The notes: generated by a model not told the origin, from the sequence alone. Numbered from the stretch's first letter, positions 1 to 12,299 are shown. The stretch is 64,000 bases of DNA from Tachypleus tridentatus (GCF_004210375.1 NC_134833.1:24618063-24682062), one strand, 5' to 3'. Program-made: numbers and translations.

Positions 1-684
1 CGCTTGCTTAGTGCGATCTGTCACACTCTAACCATTCTATACCCACTTGGATTATCTCCTTTGGTTCACCGCTCGTATCAATCACACCTTTCTTGGATGG
101 CTGGAGAGTATACCTGTTTCAGACGTGGTACTGTCTCCAACATCAGCACTTTGAATCTGACTCTTGTCTCCAGAAACAATATTTGGATGATTTTGACGGA
201 TTCTTCTTTTCTTCTCTCACACTGGTTACTCTTGATAAACTGGCCACATACATAGCATAATGCGTTTGGAGAGTGCTTGCAGCTTGTTGATGCCATCATA
301 AATAAAATCAGATAGGTCTATGTGTTCACTTTGGCAGCTAGAACTAAACTGAAGTGGTTAGTGGTGAGCCCCTGTGTACATATTACCATGAAAAGTTCGA
401 GAAAATTCCAAAAGTTTTTTGTAAATTCTTGGAAGACCTACCACATTCTAGAAAGTTCGAGAAAATTCTTTATTAGCTACTTAGCACTGAATCTACATGG
501 AATGTTCTGGAAAGTGGTAAATTTGAATATTTCATTACCAAGGTCACAAAAGTAAAGTTTGAAGAGAAAAATAGGTCTTTTCCATTTACGTTAGGCATAA
601 GCAATTGGGATATAACACTTTCTGCCCAGGAACAAGAAAAAGTAAAAATTTTGTAATATAGTGTTCTTTCTTTTATTGTTTTAG

Positions 685-3600
685 TGGTTCAGGAACTGTC
701 TATACTGCAGTAACAACTGAGACTGGGTTGGAAGTTGCTGTTAAAAAGATTAATGTAATGAAGCAACTCAGAAAAGACCTTATCATCACCGAACTTTCAA
801 TAATGAAGAAATATAAACATCCAAACATAGTCAGTTATTTGGATAGCTTTCTTGATGGTGATGAACTCTGGGTAAATGTTGTTAGTGTTACAAACATGTT
901 AATTCTCTTTTGTTTTTAATCTTACCTGTTATAGTGTGTAGGTTAACGTACTGTTTTTATTTAATTAAGTGGTCAATTTCAAGCAACCCTACAAGTTTAA
1001 GAATATTTTTACATATCACTCTCAGAGGTCTGCTTTGTTTAAATTATAGTTATAAATAATACGTGATAGTTTTAGTGTGGGAGGTTGCAGCCACATTTGC
1101 TTCTGACACAATAACTTTCTATTTCCATTCTGAGCTTCTACCAGTATGTTATCTCTAACCAGCACTCTTTACTTTTTACTTTGCTTTATTCATCTTTCTT
1201 GTATGTTTCACACACAAAGTTTTACACGTGGTTATTGAAATTATTTTATTCAGGAAGGTTGAGTTTGTTAAATTATTAACATCTTATACAATACCCTCAA
1301 ATGCAGCATTATATATAAAACTGTAAACATTGTTTCGGGTGTAATACAATAAATATTAACTTTTCAGTTTCTTAGACAAAATACATTCCAATTTAATATT
1401 TTATAAATGTTGGGAATCAGATTACAGCTTTAGTTACCAATATATGAAAGAGCACATTTCACAAAATGTAAAACATCTTTTGAGGTAGAAAAATAAAAGT
1501 TAGAATTGAAGAAGCAACAAAATTGTAGAAAAGTGTTTTTTGCTGATTGACGCTTCCTTAACACTTGAAGTTGAGTTCATATATTTTTTGAACCACAAAT
1601 CTTTCTAGACAATAAAATCTCACACTTAAAAAATGTTAAACAACTGATGTTACTTCAGTTCCTACTTCATGAACGATTATTTGAAGAACTTTTATGTTTT
1701 ATTAGATATATGATTACTGACAGAATCATAAAATAGGAAAAATAAATTATTTTGTCTCATTGTTAGGTATAATTTTATTAAAAAATAAAATGTAAGTGAA
1801 ATTTTAAACTTTATTTGTTTAGATAATAATGGAATATTTAGCAGTTGGCTCAATGGCTGATGTTCTTGCCAAAACCCGTCTTTATGAAAATGAAACAGCA
1901 GCAGTATGTAAAGAAGTATGTTATATTGATTGTTGTTAGTAACTATTAAGAGGTTTTAGAGATCTGATGATTGTAATTTATTTTAACGTTTGTTTAACAG
2001 TGATCGTAGTTCCTTGCCAAAACTCTGTATACTTGCTTCCATAAACTTTTGGAAGAGAAGACGAAATTTTAAATAACATTTCAGAGAGTAATTATGAAGC
2101 TCCATCTAGTGTACACTCTCTGTAGTTCTTTCTAGAGTTACAGAAAGTTTCACTTTGGTGTATTATATGGAGCACATCTTCAACAAGTGTACAAAATTAT
2201 TATTAATTTACTATTGGGAAATTCCAACTGCACTAAGTATCACAAGAAACTTATATCTGTGGTATTAAAAAAGTGGTACCTTGTATAACAACTTCACGTA
2301 TATAAAATAGTCAGTATATTTTGGTAAAGATGTTTTCCAATTATGAGTTTTATGTCATGTTGCTGAGCAAGAAAACTATATAGGTTGTAGTTTTATATTG
2401 AAATAGGCTCAGAATATCTACAATCACATACTCATGTAGCAGAGGTGATCTGAGACCCTTGTGGGGGGGGGGGGGCATGCCATCTCATTATGAGGTGGGG
2501 CTCATACCATCCCACCAGCAATCAGAGTCACAATAGCCAGTCCACCTTTGTCACACGGAACATATCAACCTTAAAACATGACAGTTGCTGGGTGCATTCG
2601 TTTGTTAAACATATAATATATAGAGAAGCCAATGTGTTTTGGTAATCGTACTTTCATGAAGTGGCTTTTGTCATGTTGCTTAGCAACAAAAGTATCGCTT
2701 AATATTGTATTGTAAATACAACATATAAATAACAAAAATGGAAAATATTAAAAACTTCATTTTTCATTAAAAACATTGGTGACACAACAGCAAATACCTT
2801 AATTCAGAAATGATTTAATTTTAAAATTACCGAGGGATAGTCACTCAAGGTTTGGGTGTCAACCTACAAAGCCCACACTTTACTCATGGCCAGGTTGATG
2901 TTGGATGTTAGTTTTAGTAAGAATCTTTACCTGTTGGCAAGAGATGTTAAAACAACTAATATATCAACCTAATAACATGATGAAAGTGCTTCTGGTAGTT
3001 ATTAATGTGCAGAAACTTTGATATTTTTGTGTTGTTGTCTCCAACTATCACAATATATACATACATATATAAAATATTGAATACAACAAGCACACTGAAT
3101 TAAAATTACACTTCTCTCTTAAAACATTTAACTTTAAAATAAATTCATATTTCATTTAGATACTCCAGGCAGTACAATTTCTTCATCAGAACAACATAGT
3201 TCATAGAGATATTAAAAGTGACAACATTTTACTTGGGAAAGATTGGACCATAAGTGTTTAAACATATAATGCCTTAGTGAACACAAGCATTTCTAAGTAT
3301 TTTAGCTTGTTTGTAACAGTTTCATGTCAACATACATTACTTGACAATGTATATATATTATGAAGATGTTGAATTTTGATATTTTTGTGTTGTTGTCTCT
3401 AACTATCACAATATATACATACATAGATAAAATATTGAATACAACAAGCACACTGAATTAAAATTACACTTTTCTCTTAAAACATTTAACTTTAAAATAA
3501 ATTCATATTTCATTTAGATACTCCAGGCAGTACAATATCTCCATGATAACAACATAGTCCACAGAGATATTAAAGGTGACAATATTTTACTCGGAAAGGA

Positions 3601-6600
3601 CTGGACCATAAAACTAGGTAAGTGTTTAAACATGTGGTGTCTTGGTGAAAACAAGCATTTTTAAGTATTTTAACTTGTTTGTAACAGTTTCATGTTAACA
3701 TAGATTATTTGACAATGTATATATATTATGAAGATGTTGAAACAACACGTGATATCAGTGGGTTGTTTGGTTATACTAAAAGTAACTTATTAATCAACAT
3801 AAATGTTTCCAGTTTTCAAGTTCAGTACAAAGTATGTACATTTTATTACTTGATACATCTTCTGAATGATTTCTAAGAGAATATATCCATGTTTTTATTT
3901 TATTATTTTAAATAGTTGTTGTTATATTTTATAGTTTGATTTTACACTCTGGTTCTCTATTTTTTTCGTTTTTACTTCAACATCAAATTTGAAAAATATT
4001 AATAAGAAATAATTCCCAACTAAAAGTAGACTTATTCTAACTGTATAAAGCACTGAATACTTTTAAATCTTAATTCGATTTTTTTCTGTAAACTTAAAAC
4101 ATATAATGAAATAAATCCAGCTGTGTAACACAGCTACATATTGTGCTGTTAATCAATAGGATTGTAACTTGACATAAAAGGAAGATTTTATGTGTACTTA
4201 CTAGCAACAGTACAATCTATGTCAAATGAACTACTAGCCCACATTGTTGCAAGAAATTATCATAAATTATTTTCTGATTTGATACCTAAACGTTTATAAA
4301 TATGTGATACATATGAATAAAGAAAAGGAAATCTGTGGCAAATCGATTGAAAAAATGGAAATAATTTCACTTTCAGACTGTATTTTTAAGTGTTGGATTT
4401 AGGTATTTGGTAATTATAAAACAAATTGTATATTTAGTTGGATTTGACATTTTTTAAGGGGATTTCTATCAACTTTTTGTGTGCTGGCAAGTTTTATTTG
4501 TGCATTTGGATGATTACATATTTCTATTTTACAGTCAAAATTTGCAGTAAGAGGAGAAGAAACCCAAATTAGAGTTAACCTTGTATTGTAAGGCTGACTC
4601 ACAGTTATTTATGTTTCCTTTTTTCTCAAATGGTAACTTTATGTTTGTTTCTTTCCATCACATAGCTGATTTTGGAATAAGTGCTCAGCTCTCCCCAGAA
4701 CAAAATAAGCGAACATCATTGGTTGGAACTCGTCGCTGGATGGCTCCAGAATTAGTAAAACAGATAGAGTATGGGCCTGAGGTTGACATTTGGTCCCTCG
4801 GCATAACAGCCATTGAAATGGTCAATGGTAAACCTCCTTATCATCAAGAAAATAGTGACATGGTAAATGTTGGTAACCAGTAATTACAACCAGTACCCAA
4901 ATTCTTAAAATCTACATATTTGTACTTTAAAACCCAATCGTATGCTTTGTTAAGGATGTCTTTCACCAACTACGGAGAATAGCTATAATAAAAACAAAAA
5001 CAACACTGTTCACATTATTCAAACATGAAGATGTATTGAAGATAATGATGAACAGTGGAACGATGACAGCAACAATGAACATTTGACAAAACTGTATACA
5101 GTAACAAACAGTTAATTATTGAATGTTGTGGAATGTACATGTTATATTATTATCTTTCAACTTCTTAAACTTTATTTTGTGCAATAGTATGACTACCATT
5201 TTGTTAACCCTTATAAATAAACACTAACACTAGATAATTCACCCACGGTATTTAATTACTATAAAGGTATATCTTTAGTGATATTTAGACATTATTAGGA
5301 AGAATTATCCAAAGATTTGTACATACTGTTAAGTTAGGTTATTGATTTAGTCATAAAGTCGCACTCTTTTTTCAGGTATTTGACTTAATAACACAAAATG
5401 GAAAACCGAATATTGAAAATAAAGACAACCTGTCTCCAGTGTTTCGAGACTTCCTGGACAGGTGTCTAGAAGTGGACATAAGTAAACGATATACTGCATC
5501 TGAACTCTTAGAGGTGTGGTATAAATTACTGTTATTTTACGAGGCTATGTTTGTTTGAGATGAACCTGTTATCCTCATAACATACACCAAAAAAGCAGTA
5601 TCATTAAATGTTGGAATTCGTTGTTATTACTGGCTGTTCATCTTATGTTGTGAAAACTTCAGCTTACTATGGCACATCTCATAGTGTGATATTTATTTAT
5701 TTTGTAATATTCATAATTCCATAAGATATCAATTTTTACTCTGTAAAAATGTTTAGTTTCATTTAAGTTCATCCTACAGTACTGTGCAAATGTGTTAGGA
5801 CAAAGTCAAAAATCAAATTTCAGGCTACTTTCAAAGAACAGTTGAAGGTAAATCACAGGTAAAACATGAATATTTTTATTATTATTCACATTTAGTGCAA
5901 GAGAAATTTAGTGAGAATGTTTGAGTTCAACAAACAGTGAATATTTGTTGTGTCCCCCCTTTTGCTTTAATAACTATGGAAAGTCTTTCAGTCATTGTTG
6001 AAAGACGTTTAATCACAGTTTTCTTTGGAATTTTACTTGAAATATGTCGAATATACTCCCATATATTTACTTTGGAAGTAACTTTTGATTTGTCAAGTTG
6101 TATGTCTATCAAGTCCTAGATCTGCTCAGTTGGATTGAAATCGGGGCTCTGTGGGAACCACTCTATCATTTGAATGACTTCAGCAGCATATCTCTCAGCT
6201 AATTAATTTCTGCATAGGTTGGATGACGGTATGGGGTCATTATCTTCTTTGTATTAGAATTCATTACCAATAATTAGCAAAGCACTTGGTCTACCATGAT
6301 GGATCAAAATCTGGTTCATTATTCCATACAGTTTGCAAAATCTCCTGCTGAGGTGACACCCCCAAACCATCACAATGTCTCTCCCCTGCTCTATCACAGG
6401 TGCTATGCATTGAAGTATCTTTTGCCTTTCTTCCATGGGACATACAACATGCACTTTGAACTAACTATTTCAAACAAGGACTAATCCATCCATATCAATT
6501 CTTTCCAATTATCAGCAGCACAGTTTCTTAACAATATTTGGAGAACAAGGTAAAGGTTTTTAACTGCTATACAATCAAATATTCCATTATCATCTAACCT

Positions 6601-7290
6601 TCTTGATACTGTAAATCTGGACACTTTTCTGTCATTTGGCATTTATGTCATGCTTGAGGCCAGTGGCAGTCAGCCTTCTGGGACCACTACAGATAAATTT
6701 GATGGAGAGACCAACTGGTATCACATATAGCTTTTATGCAAACTCTCTGCTCTACTGACAATTCTTGGACTTTTTGGTCTGTGGAATGACAAGATAACAT
6801 TGTATATGTGTTATTACTGTTTTTATCAAGATTTATTTGTGGTTTGCTATGAAATTTATTCCTTCTAGTATATACTGGTACAAAGTGCTAGCTTCATTTT
6901 ACATAGTTAATACATTGCATGTTGTACCATGACATTTATTTCAGGCCCTGAATTTTATCACTATATTCATTCAAACAGAACCATTATGACACGTACAAGG
7001 TACAAGTGTAGGGAATTCTAAAATAATAAGTATTCTCATCCTGGCTCATTTAATTGTTGAAAGTGATCAGTGAATCACAACCATTACTACAATCAGTAAT
7101 AACATGGAAGAATTATCCCATAAAATAGAAAGAATGACAAAATATTCTTTTGTCCTAACACTTTCACCCAGTACTGTATAAAAAGACTAATTAACCAAAC
7201 TGTATGTGATGTATAATAAGCACTTTTGTTAAACTAATGTTTTTCTTATTTTTCACACAGCATCCGTTCATGGAAGTTGCTGACCAGTGA
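685..7290 (+). CDS. PAK-like serine/threonine kinase, copy 1 (5' exons outside window)
   Basis: Kinase-domain exons of a p21-activated-kinase-like STE20 protein, expected to phosphorylate Ser/Thr in cytoplasmic signalling. Exons: 685-871, 1823-1915, 3518-3617, 4666-4862, 5376-5513 and 7261-7290, all with AG acceptors and GT donors, in matching phases, ending in TGA. Visible landmarks are VAVKK with the ATP-binding lysine, the helix-C glutamate (IITELSIMK), hinge [11 protein letters not shown], catalytic [12 protein letters not shown], activation loop [23 protein letters not shown] and the terminal HPFMEVADQ. The region encoding the glycine-rich loop starts with TGGTTC at 685, phase 2, so at least one upstream exon lies before the window; its counterpart in copy 2 is at 38,326-38,636. 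An extra degenerate catalytic exon sits at 3,160-3,252. The tail after the kinase domain is very short compared with PAK1-3. Family assignment is firm; activity and expression are unknown. Confidence 0.85.
2463..2475. repeat. G13 homopolymer
   Basis: There are thirteen consecutive G in copy 1 where copy 2 (about 45,141) has six. This is a length difference typical of polymerase slippage or of homopolymer error in a long-read assembly. Confidence 0.9.
3019..3376 (+). repeat. Tandem-duplicated intron/exon unit (about 358 bp)
   Basis: The segment starting gatatttttgtgttgttgtc occurs at 3,019 and again at 3,377, each followed by the same intron flank, a catalytic-loop exon and the same downstream intron. 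By eye the upstream flanks (about 140 bp) differ at 3 sites, the exons at 12 of 92, and the downstream flanks at about 11 of 118. Copy 2 of the block carries only one unit. Confidence 0.9.
3160..3252 (+). pseudogene. Degenerate duplicate catalytic-loop exon (exon 3a)
   Basis: The exon reads [12 protein letters not shown] followed by [17 protein letters not shown] and has a good acceptor (catttag). It parallels the working exon at 3,518-3,617 but lacks the eight or so bases around the donor: exon 3b ends ACCATAAAACTAG/gtaagt, while here ACCATAA runs straight into gtgtttaa, giving a stop two codons later. It has the canonical PAK motif HRDIKSDN, whereas exon 3b has HRDIKGDN. Most differences from 3b are third-position changes, so it was probably coding for some time before the donor was lost. 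It may have been one of a mutually exclusive exon pair. Confidence 0.8.
5777..7176 (-). mobile_element. Tc1/mariner-like DNA transposon, decayed, copy 1
   Basis: About 1.4 kb, inserted in the last kinase intron. It is flanked by TA at 5,775-5,776 and 7,177-7,178, with terminal inverted repeats starting CAGTACTG and sharing GTGTTAGGACAAA. The minus strand encodes a broken Tc1 transposase: 6,454-6,254 contains IVMVWGC, then after a stop EDNDP (the second catalytic-Asp block), then [11 protein letters not shown], and 6,112-5,927 holds [13 protein letters not shown] and IKAKGGTQQ at the C-terminus. In-frame stops and frameshifts mean it is inactive. It is present at the same place in copy 2, so the insertion predates the duplication or haplotype split. 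Confidence 0.9.
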
Positions 7291-7527
7291 AAACAATACA
7301 GGTCACAACAGTTATAACTATATATACATTAACAACTCAAAAACCAAATATCCCAATACGCATGTTGAAATATGTTGGCTATGAAGACTGGCATCATTCT
7401 AGGACAAGAAAATTAACAGATTGTGTTTGTTAGATCTCTCCAAGAGCAGTAGCATGTTGAGTGCCATGATTTTCTATAATTCAGTTTCATAGATTTTGAA
7501 AATAATATTAATTTTCTCTACCGAATG

Positions 7528-7562
7528 TGTAGCTTTGTGCTTAATTCCAAACAAACAAACTA
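7528..7562 (+). repeat. SINE tail fragment (family B)
   Basis: The string gctttgtgcttaattccaaa followed by caaacaaac matches the 3' end of the second tRNA-derived SINE family of this window in + orientation. Copy 2 (near 49,192-49,212) keeps the tail but lacks the start of this string. Confidence 0.6.
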
Positions 7563-8767
7563 AATTATGGAAATTATTTTATTAATTAGTAAATCTTAAA
7601 CCATATTAAATGTTTCATAGTTTAAAACATAATGAATTTGAAACATAGATAAACCTTTTGCATGAAAAATCATGGAATATGCATTCATTGTTAAGGAACT
7701 TATGAAAGAGTGCCTTATTTTGGAAACCCAAGAGTATCGTTTTTATGTAATATTTTTAAGTTGACAATAATAAATCAATTTAGAATACATAAAAAATATA
7801 TTTTTCATATTTATATACACACATGTTATTTCAAGTTGCTCTCTACTATTTTTTTTCTATTCATTCCAGGTATCTGATGATTCTTTGGGAAATATATAAA
7901 CAAAGCAGCTCTTACAGAAAACTTAAAAAATACTATGAAATATTTATCTATAAGTTCCTTGTTTTATCAACTTTTTGATGTGTAGGATTTGGTTAAATGT
8001 ATAAGTTACAAATTATTCCTTTCTTTAAGTTCCGTGCCCTCCTGGAGAGTTCAGAAGTAAAAAAAACAAGAAGAACGTGTCCTCTGTCCCAAGGACCATT
8101 ACAGTAGTTATTTTGGATCCTGCAATGTTCGGCTTTGTCCAGAAAGACGATTTACAAACCCTGGAGCCTCTTCACTGTAAACGTAAGTTTTATCAGATAC
8201 TTACTATGAACAACTTTATCTCAGTTATATTTTGAAACTACATGGCTGCAAATGCTCAACTCTCAAATAGCTTTAGAACTTCTAGTCAGCATCATTAACA
8301 AGTAATGTTATTTATGTAGTTTAATACTATCCACTTGTCATACAGAGAGTAAAGCAACTTACGCTATGAACTTTATACCAAGTTCAGACAATTTACCTGT
8401 TTCTATTATTTAGACAAATTATTTTGCTTTTATTTTATTCTTTGATATCCATAATTTGAAACAGAGGTTTGACTGGTTTTTGTTTAGATGTTTGTTATCA
8501 GTTACCTTTAAGGTTTTACCTTCTGTTATTTTTTTGTTGGTCTTATTGTCACTTCTGTAATTTTTATTATCACCGTTTGTTCCTAATTTTCTCTGACCTT
8601 CCTGTTTGTTGTTTAAGAATACATTTGTCTTTTCTAGCGATCTGAATTATACGTTCTCACAATACAGAATGAAAATACAGCAGCGTGTTGTTGTATTTGC
8701 AAGTTATGGCCACATACTTTGCATCTATATCTGAATGAATACAAAATGTTTAAAAATAAAAATATTC

Positions 8768-9372
8768 TTAGCTAATTCCGATCTACTGTTTTCCGCTGTA
8801 AAAGCTAACTACAGTCAATTATCCTGAATTTTGTTATTGAAAACTAACATCTCAGCTCTTGTTTTATATATTTGTGATACTTACCAATGATCATGATATA
8901 CTGATCTGAATAACTTTATCATTGTAGTCTTATAATCGAAATGATAAGAAACCAGTTTTGGTTGATAACAGATAAAGTCAGTTGACACTTAACTTAAATA
9001 ATATGTTCATGGAATTATTGTTTTAATGAAATAGTCTCCCGATGGGACAGCGGTAAGTCTATGGATTTACAACGCTGAGATCAGGAGTTCGATTGCCCTC
9101 TGTGGACACAGGAAATAGCCCGATGTGGTTTTGTCTAAGAGATTTGATAGCTTACTTGGAGTAGAAAGCAAGAAATCAACTTTCTGTTTGCGGTCATATA
9201 CAGTGCTTGTTGTACTAACTTAGCTAATTCCGATCTACTGTAAAAGCTAACTACTGTCAATTATTCTGAATTTTGTCATTGAAAACTAACATCTCAGCTC
9301 TTGTTTTATTATATTTTATTTTGTTTTTTCTCTGATATGTATTGATATATTTGTGATACTTACCAATGATCT
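8768..9372 (+). repeat. Direct repeat pair of about 120-150 bp flanking a SINE
   Basis: The segment beginning ttagctaattccgatctact recurs at about 8,769 and 9,222, each followed by matching text through taacatctcagctcttgttt. The repeats are about 450 bp apart with a tRNA-derived SINE between them. The same arrangement exists in copy 2 (about 50,405 and 50,852), so the local duplication is older than the block duplication. Confidence 0.8.
9032..9150 (+). repeat. tRNA-derived SINE (family C)
   Basis: It shows a pol III A-box-like GACAGCGGTAAGTCT and a B-box-like GGAGTTCGATTGCC, followed by the body string atagcccgatgtggttttgt. The same insertion is present in copy 2 at about 50,668-50,785. Confidence 0.7.
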
Positions 9373-10482
9373 GAATACTTTTCTCATCATGGTATTCAGT
9401 TGGTTTAGTGAAATAATTCATATTATTCATTTGCTCACCTTACAAAGTAAATAATTTCTCTAGAGATTTGTATCTGTTGATCGAACTGTTGTTACTGCAC
9501 CAAATAAGAATTTTAAAATACTCCTATCTACGTTAATTAAACTGCGTTTTATCGATTTCGTTCAGAAAACGATACGCTATCTTTATATCATTTAATTTTA
9601 ATGATAATTGAACTGTCTTATCTTGATATGATAGTTTTTAACAACCTTCGTAATTTCCTATTAATACTAGCTGCGTTACGCTTAGTATTCTCAGAATATT
9701 TTATAAATATTGTTGTAAATTAAAAGTATCATCTTCAAATTATAATACATCGAACAAGATTTGAAGTTTATTAATATGGGTATAAAAGTGTTTCTTTATG
9801 TTGGTTTAACGTGTGTTTGCTCTTGTATTACAAGGAATTATTTAGTTTATCGTCTAATGATGTCGGATTCTCTGTTTGGAATTTAAATGTTACCTGTAGT
9901 ATATTTATTTGGATTGCAGTGTTCAATTTAAAAACGTGAGATTCTATTTTTTGTGTTACATGAAGGTTGTTTGAGTTTTGTTCTGACGTAAAATACGTGG
10001 AAGTTGCCATAATGTACTTTTATAAATTGCTTTAGTTTTAGAATATTTTGTTTATTTTATTTGGGGTTATTGATTGGGTGAGTATCGCGTTGTTGACTGA
10101 GGTTTCTCTATATTACCATTACTTGAAATCTCCTTCGTAATCACTTTATAACCTAGAAATATCGAATTATATATGAGTTTTGTAATAAAAAAGGTTTATT
10201 TATCCATTGTTGAATGTCTGCAAAATTTATTAGCATCAAATCGATTCCTCAGAAATATAAATGCATAAAAGAGATTGTCACAATGTGTTAAAAGTACCAA
10301 AGAATTACTTTAGAGATAACGTGAAATGTGTTTCTCATAATTTTCATGAGAGGAAGTGTCGATGTTGAAATATGGTATGAATAAGTATTGGTAAACATGT
10401 CGACATATTGTTATTATAAATGTTACCATCAATGTACACATTCTAAAGATAAATCCTAGGACCCATTATTCCTCCATATATT

Positions 10483-10982
10483 NNNNNNNNNNNNNNNNNN
10501 NNNNNNNNNNNNNNNNNNNNNNNNNNNNNNNNNNNNNNNNNNNNNNNNNNNNNNNNNNNNNNNNNNNNNNNNNNNNNNNNNNNNNNNNNNNNNNNNNNNN
10601 NNNNNNNNNNNNNNNNNNNNNNNNNNNNNNNNNNNNNNNNNNNNNNNNNNNNNNNNNNNNNNNNNNNNNNNNNNNNNNNNNNNNNNNNNNNNNNNNNNNN
10701 NNNNNNNNNNNNNNNNNNNNNNNNNNNNNNNNNNNNNNNNNNNNNNNNNNNNNNNNNNNNNNNNNNNNNNNNNNNNNNNNNNNNNNNNNNNNNNNNNNNN
10801 NNNNNNNNNNNNNNNNNNNNNNNNNNNNNNNNNNNNNNNNNNNNNNNNNNNNNNNNNNNNNNNNNNNNNNNNNNNNNNNNNNNNNNNNNNNNNNNNNNNN
10901 NNNNNNNNNNNNNNNNNNNNNNNNNNNNNNNNNNNNNNNNNNNNNNNNNNNNNNNNNNNNNNNNNNNNNNNNNNNNNNNNNN
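10483..10982. other. Scaffold gap (500 N)
   Basis: Exactly 500 N, the fixed length many scaffolders insert for gaps of unknown size. It interrupts copy 1 of the duplication just where copy 2 has ordinary sequence (52,132 onward), so at least two contigs are joined here and the true distance is unknown. Confidence 1.
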
Positions 10983-10986
10983 AATT

Positions 10987-11268
10987 TATTTGTTTGTTTG
11001 TTTTGGAATTTCGCACAAAGCTACTCGAGGGTTGCTAGCCGTCCCTAATTTAGCAGTGTAAGACTAGAGGGAAGGCAGCTAGTCATCACCACCCACCGCC
11101 AACTCTTGGACTACTCTGTGTACCAACGAATAGTGGGATTGACCGTAACATTATAACGCCCCCACGGCTGGGAGGACGAGCATATTTGGCGCGACTCGGC
11201 CGCGAACCCGCGACCCTCAGATTACGAAGCCCACGCGTTAACGCGCTAGTCCATGCCAGGCCGCTTTA
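10987..11268 (-). repeat. tRNA-derived SINE (family A), nearly complete
   Basis: On the + strand it runs from the tail (tttgtttgtttgttttggaa) to the tRNA-like head ending near gcgctagtccatgccagg, with the B-box region reading cgaacccgcgaccctc in reverse. The flanking AATTTA on both sides looks like a target-site duplication. It is absent at the matching place in copy 2 (about 53,015). Confidence 0.85.
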
Positions 11269-12299
11269 AATTTACAGCGAAAGGTGTTAGATCCCAATAT
11301 TGTTTATCTTGATAAATCCACAAAAAATTAAGTATTAGCTTTTATATTAACTTCAAATTTCATGCAACTTCTGCATTATATGGATATTATTTGATATTTT
11401 GTTGTTTGTAAGACACAATCATATACTGATCATTTTACCAACGTAATATTCCCAAAAGAATCTGTACTTTCATAACTGATATTAACATAAACAGTGACAA
11501 CAGTTTTACGTTTATCTGTTAGAAATAAGAATATTGCAAGGGAAACACCAACGGAAATCGAATGTACCTTTAGATATAACATAAAAAGATCGTGTGTAAT
11601 TTCATAAATTTCCAAGTTTGTGTGATTAGTTTCATTAGTTAACCTAATTAGGAAGTACATAAAGAAACAAAAGTCAACTGTTAAGAAACTGTTTTGAAGT
11701 ACGACACGTTTTATTTTTCTCACTAAAGGAACATTTATGTTATTTTACAGAGTGGGTCATAATTAATATTATAACTAGTGCGTCGTGCTCATTGTGAAAA
11801 CCTCAAAATTCCAACGGTGACACAAAACGTGCTAAAAAAAAAATAAACGCTCTGTTGTTTTCCCCAGTGAATGTTCCAGCCGAGAACCTTAACTGTACTC
11901 GAGGATACCGAAGAAATGCTGACAGGTGTTGCAAGTATATATGACACTCAATTACTTTAAATTGTTCACATTAAACACAAATAGAAGAAAGACTTTTATA
12001 AATATGGAATTTTATTTCAACAAATACGTTTTTGATACTAAAGACGTTGTTAGAACAATAAAAAATTAACACTGGGTAAATAAATGCTTAGCTATGTACT
12101 TTTAACGCTTTTAGATTCACGTCCTCCTGTTCACTATGACAATGGATTCCAAACTTACTGCCTGCCGTGCCCAGAAGGGACTTACATGACATCTTTTGCT
12201 GCTGACGCCTGTGTAGCTTATCCTGAAGACGAAATTACTGATATAGAAGAAGCTGATAATAAATATCTTTGTAAAAGTAATGGAATAAAAGAGTTTTAA

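Larger units (their letters stand above)
1..12299 (+). repeat. Segmental duplication, copy 1
   Basis: This block is near-identical and co-linear with 42,676-53,970. Window position 1 aligns to 42,676, so the duplicated block continues beyond the left edge. Differences include scattered substitutions, many homopolymer length changes (for example a 13-G run at 2,463-2,475 against 6 G), an extra tandem exon unit at 3,019-3,376, about 708 bp (3,769-4,476) absent from copy 2, and a SINE at about 10,987-11,268 next to the scaffold gap. A 43-45 bp segment seen in copy 2 near 45,200-45,245 is missing from copy 1 near 2,530. It may be a true duplication or an uncollapsed haplotype. Confidence 0.95.
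8030..12299 (+). pseudogene. Cys-rich GCC2/GCC3-like (ephrin-receptor-like) gene, copy 1, decayed
   Basis: Three exon-like blocks: 8,030-8,182, 11,868-11,930 and 12,115-12,299, with a scaffold gap between the first and second. Block 1 encodes PCPPGEFRS and, in other frames, CPKDHYS and a CPE.RFTDPGASSL-like stretch; an extra A in the A-run and an extra T at GGCTTTGTCC break it further than copy 2. Block 2 encodes PAENLNCTRGYRRNADRC; its donor is GC (gcaagt) rather than GT. Block 3 encodes HYDNGFQTYCLPCPEGTYM and continues to ADACVAYPEDEI before TAA. In this copy the leading CPPG of block 3 has become RPPV. The repeated CPPG...C..CP.GTY pattern is that of extracellular GCC2/GCC3 modules; the parent protein is not recognised. 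Shared and private lesions favour a pseudogene. Confidence 0.6.

Noticed and set aside
9032-9150. Possible true tRNA gene (A- and B-box-like motifs)
   Set aside because: No cloverleaf or anticodon arm could be folded by eye, and the same sequence recurs with SINE body and tail, so it is tRNA-derived repeat DNA. The same reasoning applies to 32,780-32,835.
10456-11016. Minus-strand open frame of 186 codons
   Set aside because: Nearly all of it is the 500-N gap.
11430-11723. Minus-strand frame of 97 codons, with a shorter match at 53,177-53,407
   Set aside because: Its hydrophobic, AT-driven composition has no recognised domain, and indels between the two copies change its start. It is better seen as intron sequence of the Cys-rich gene.
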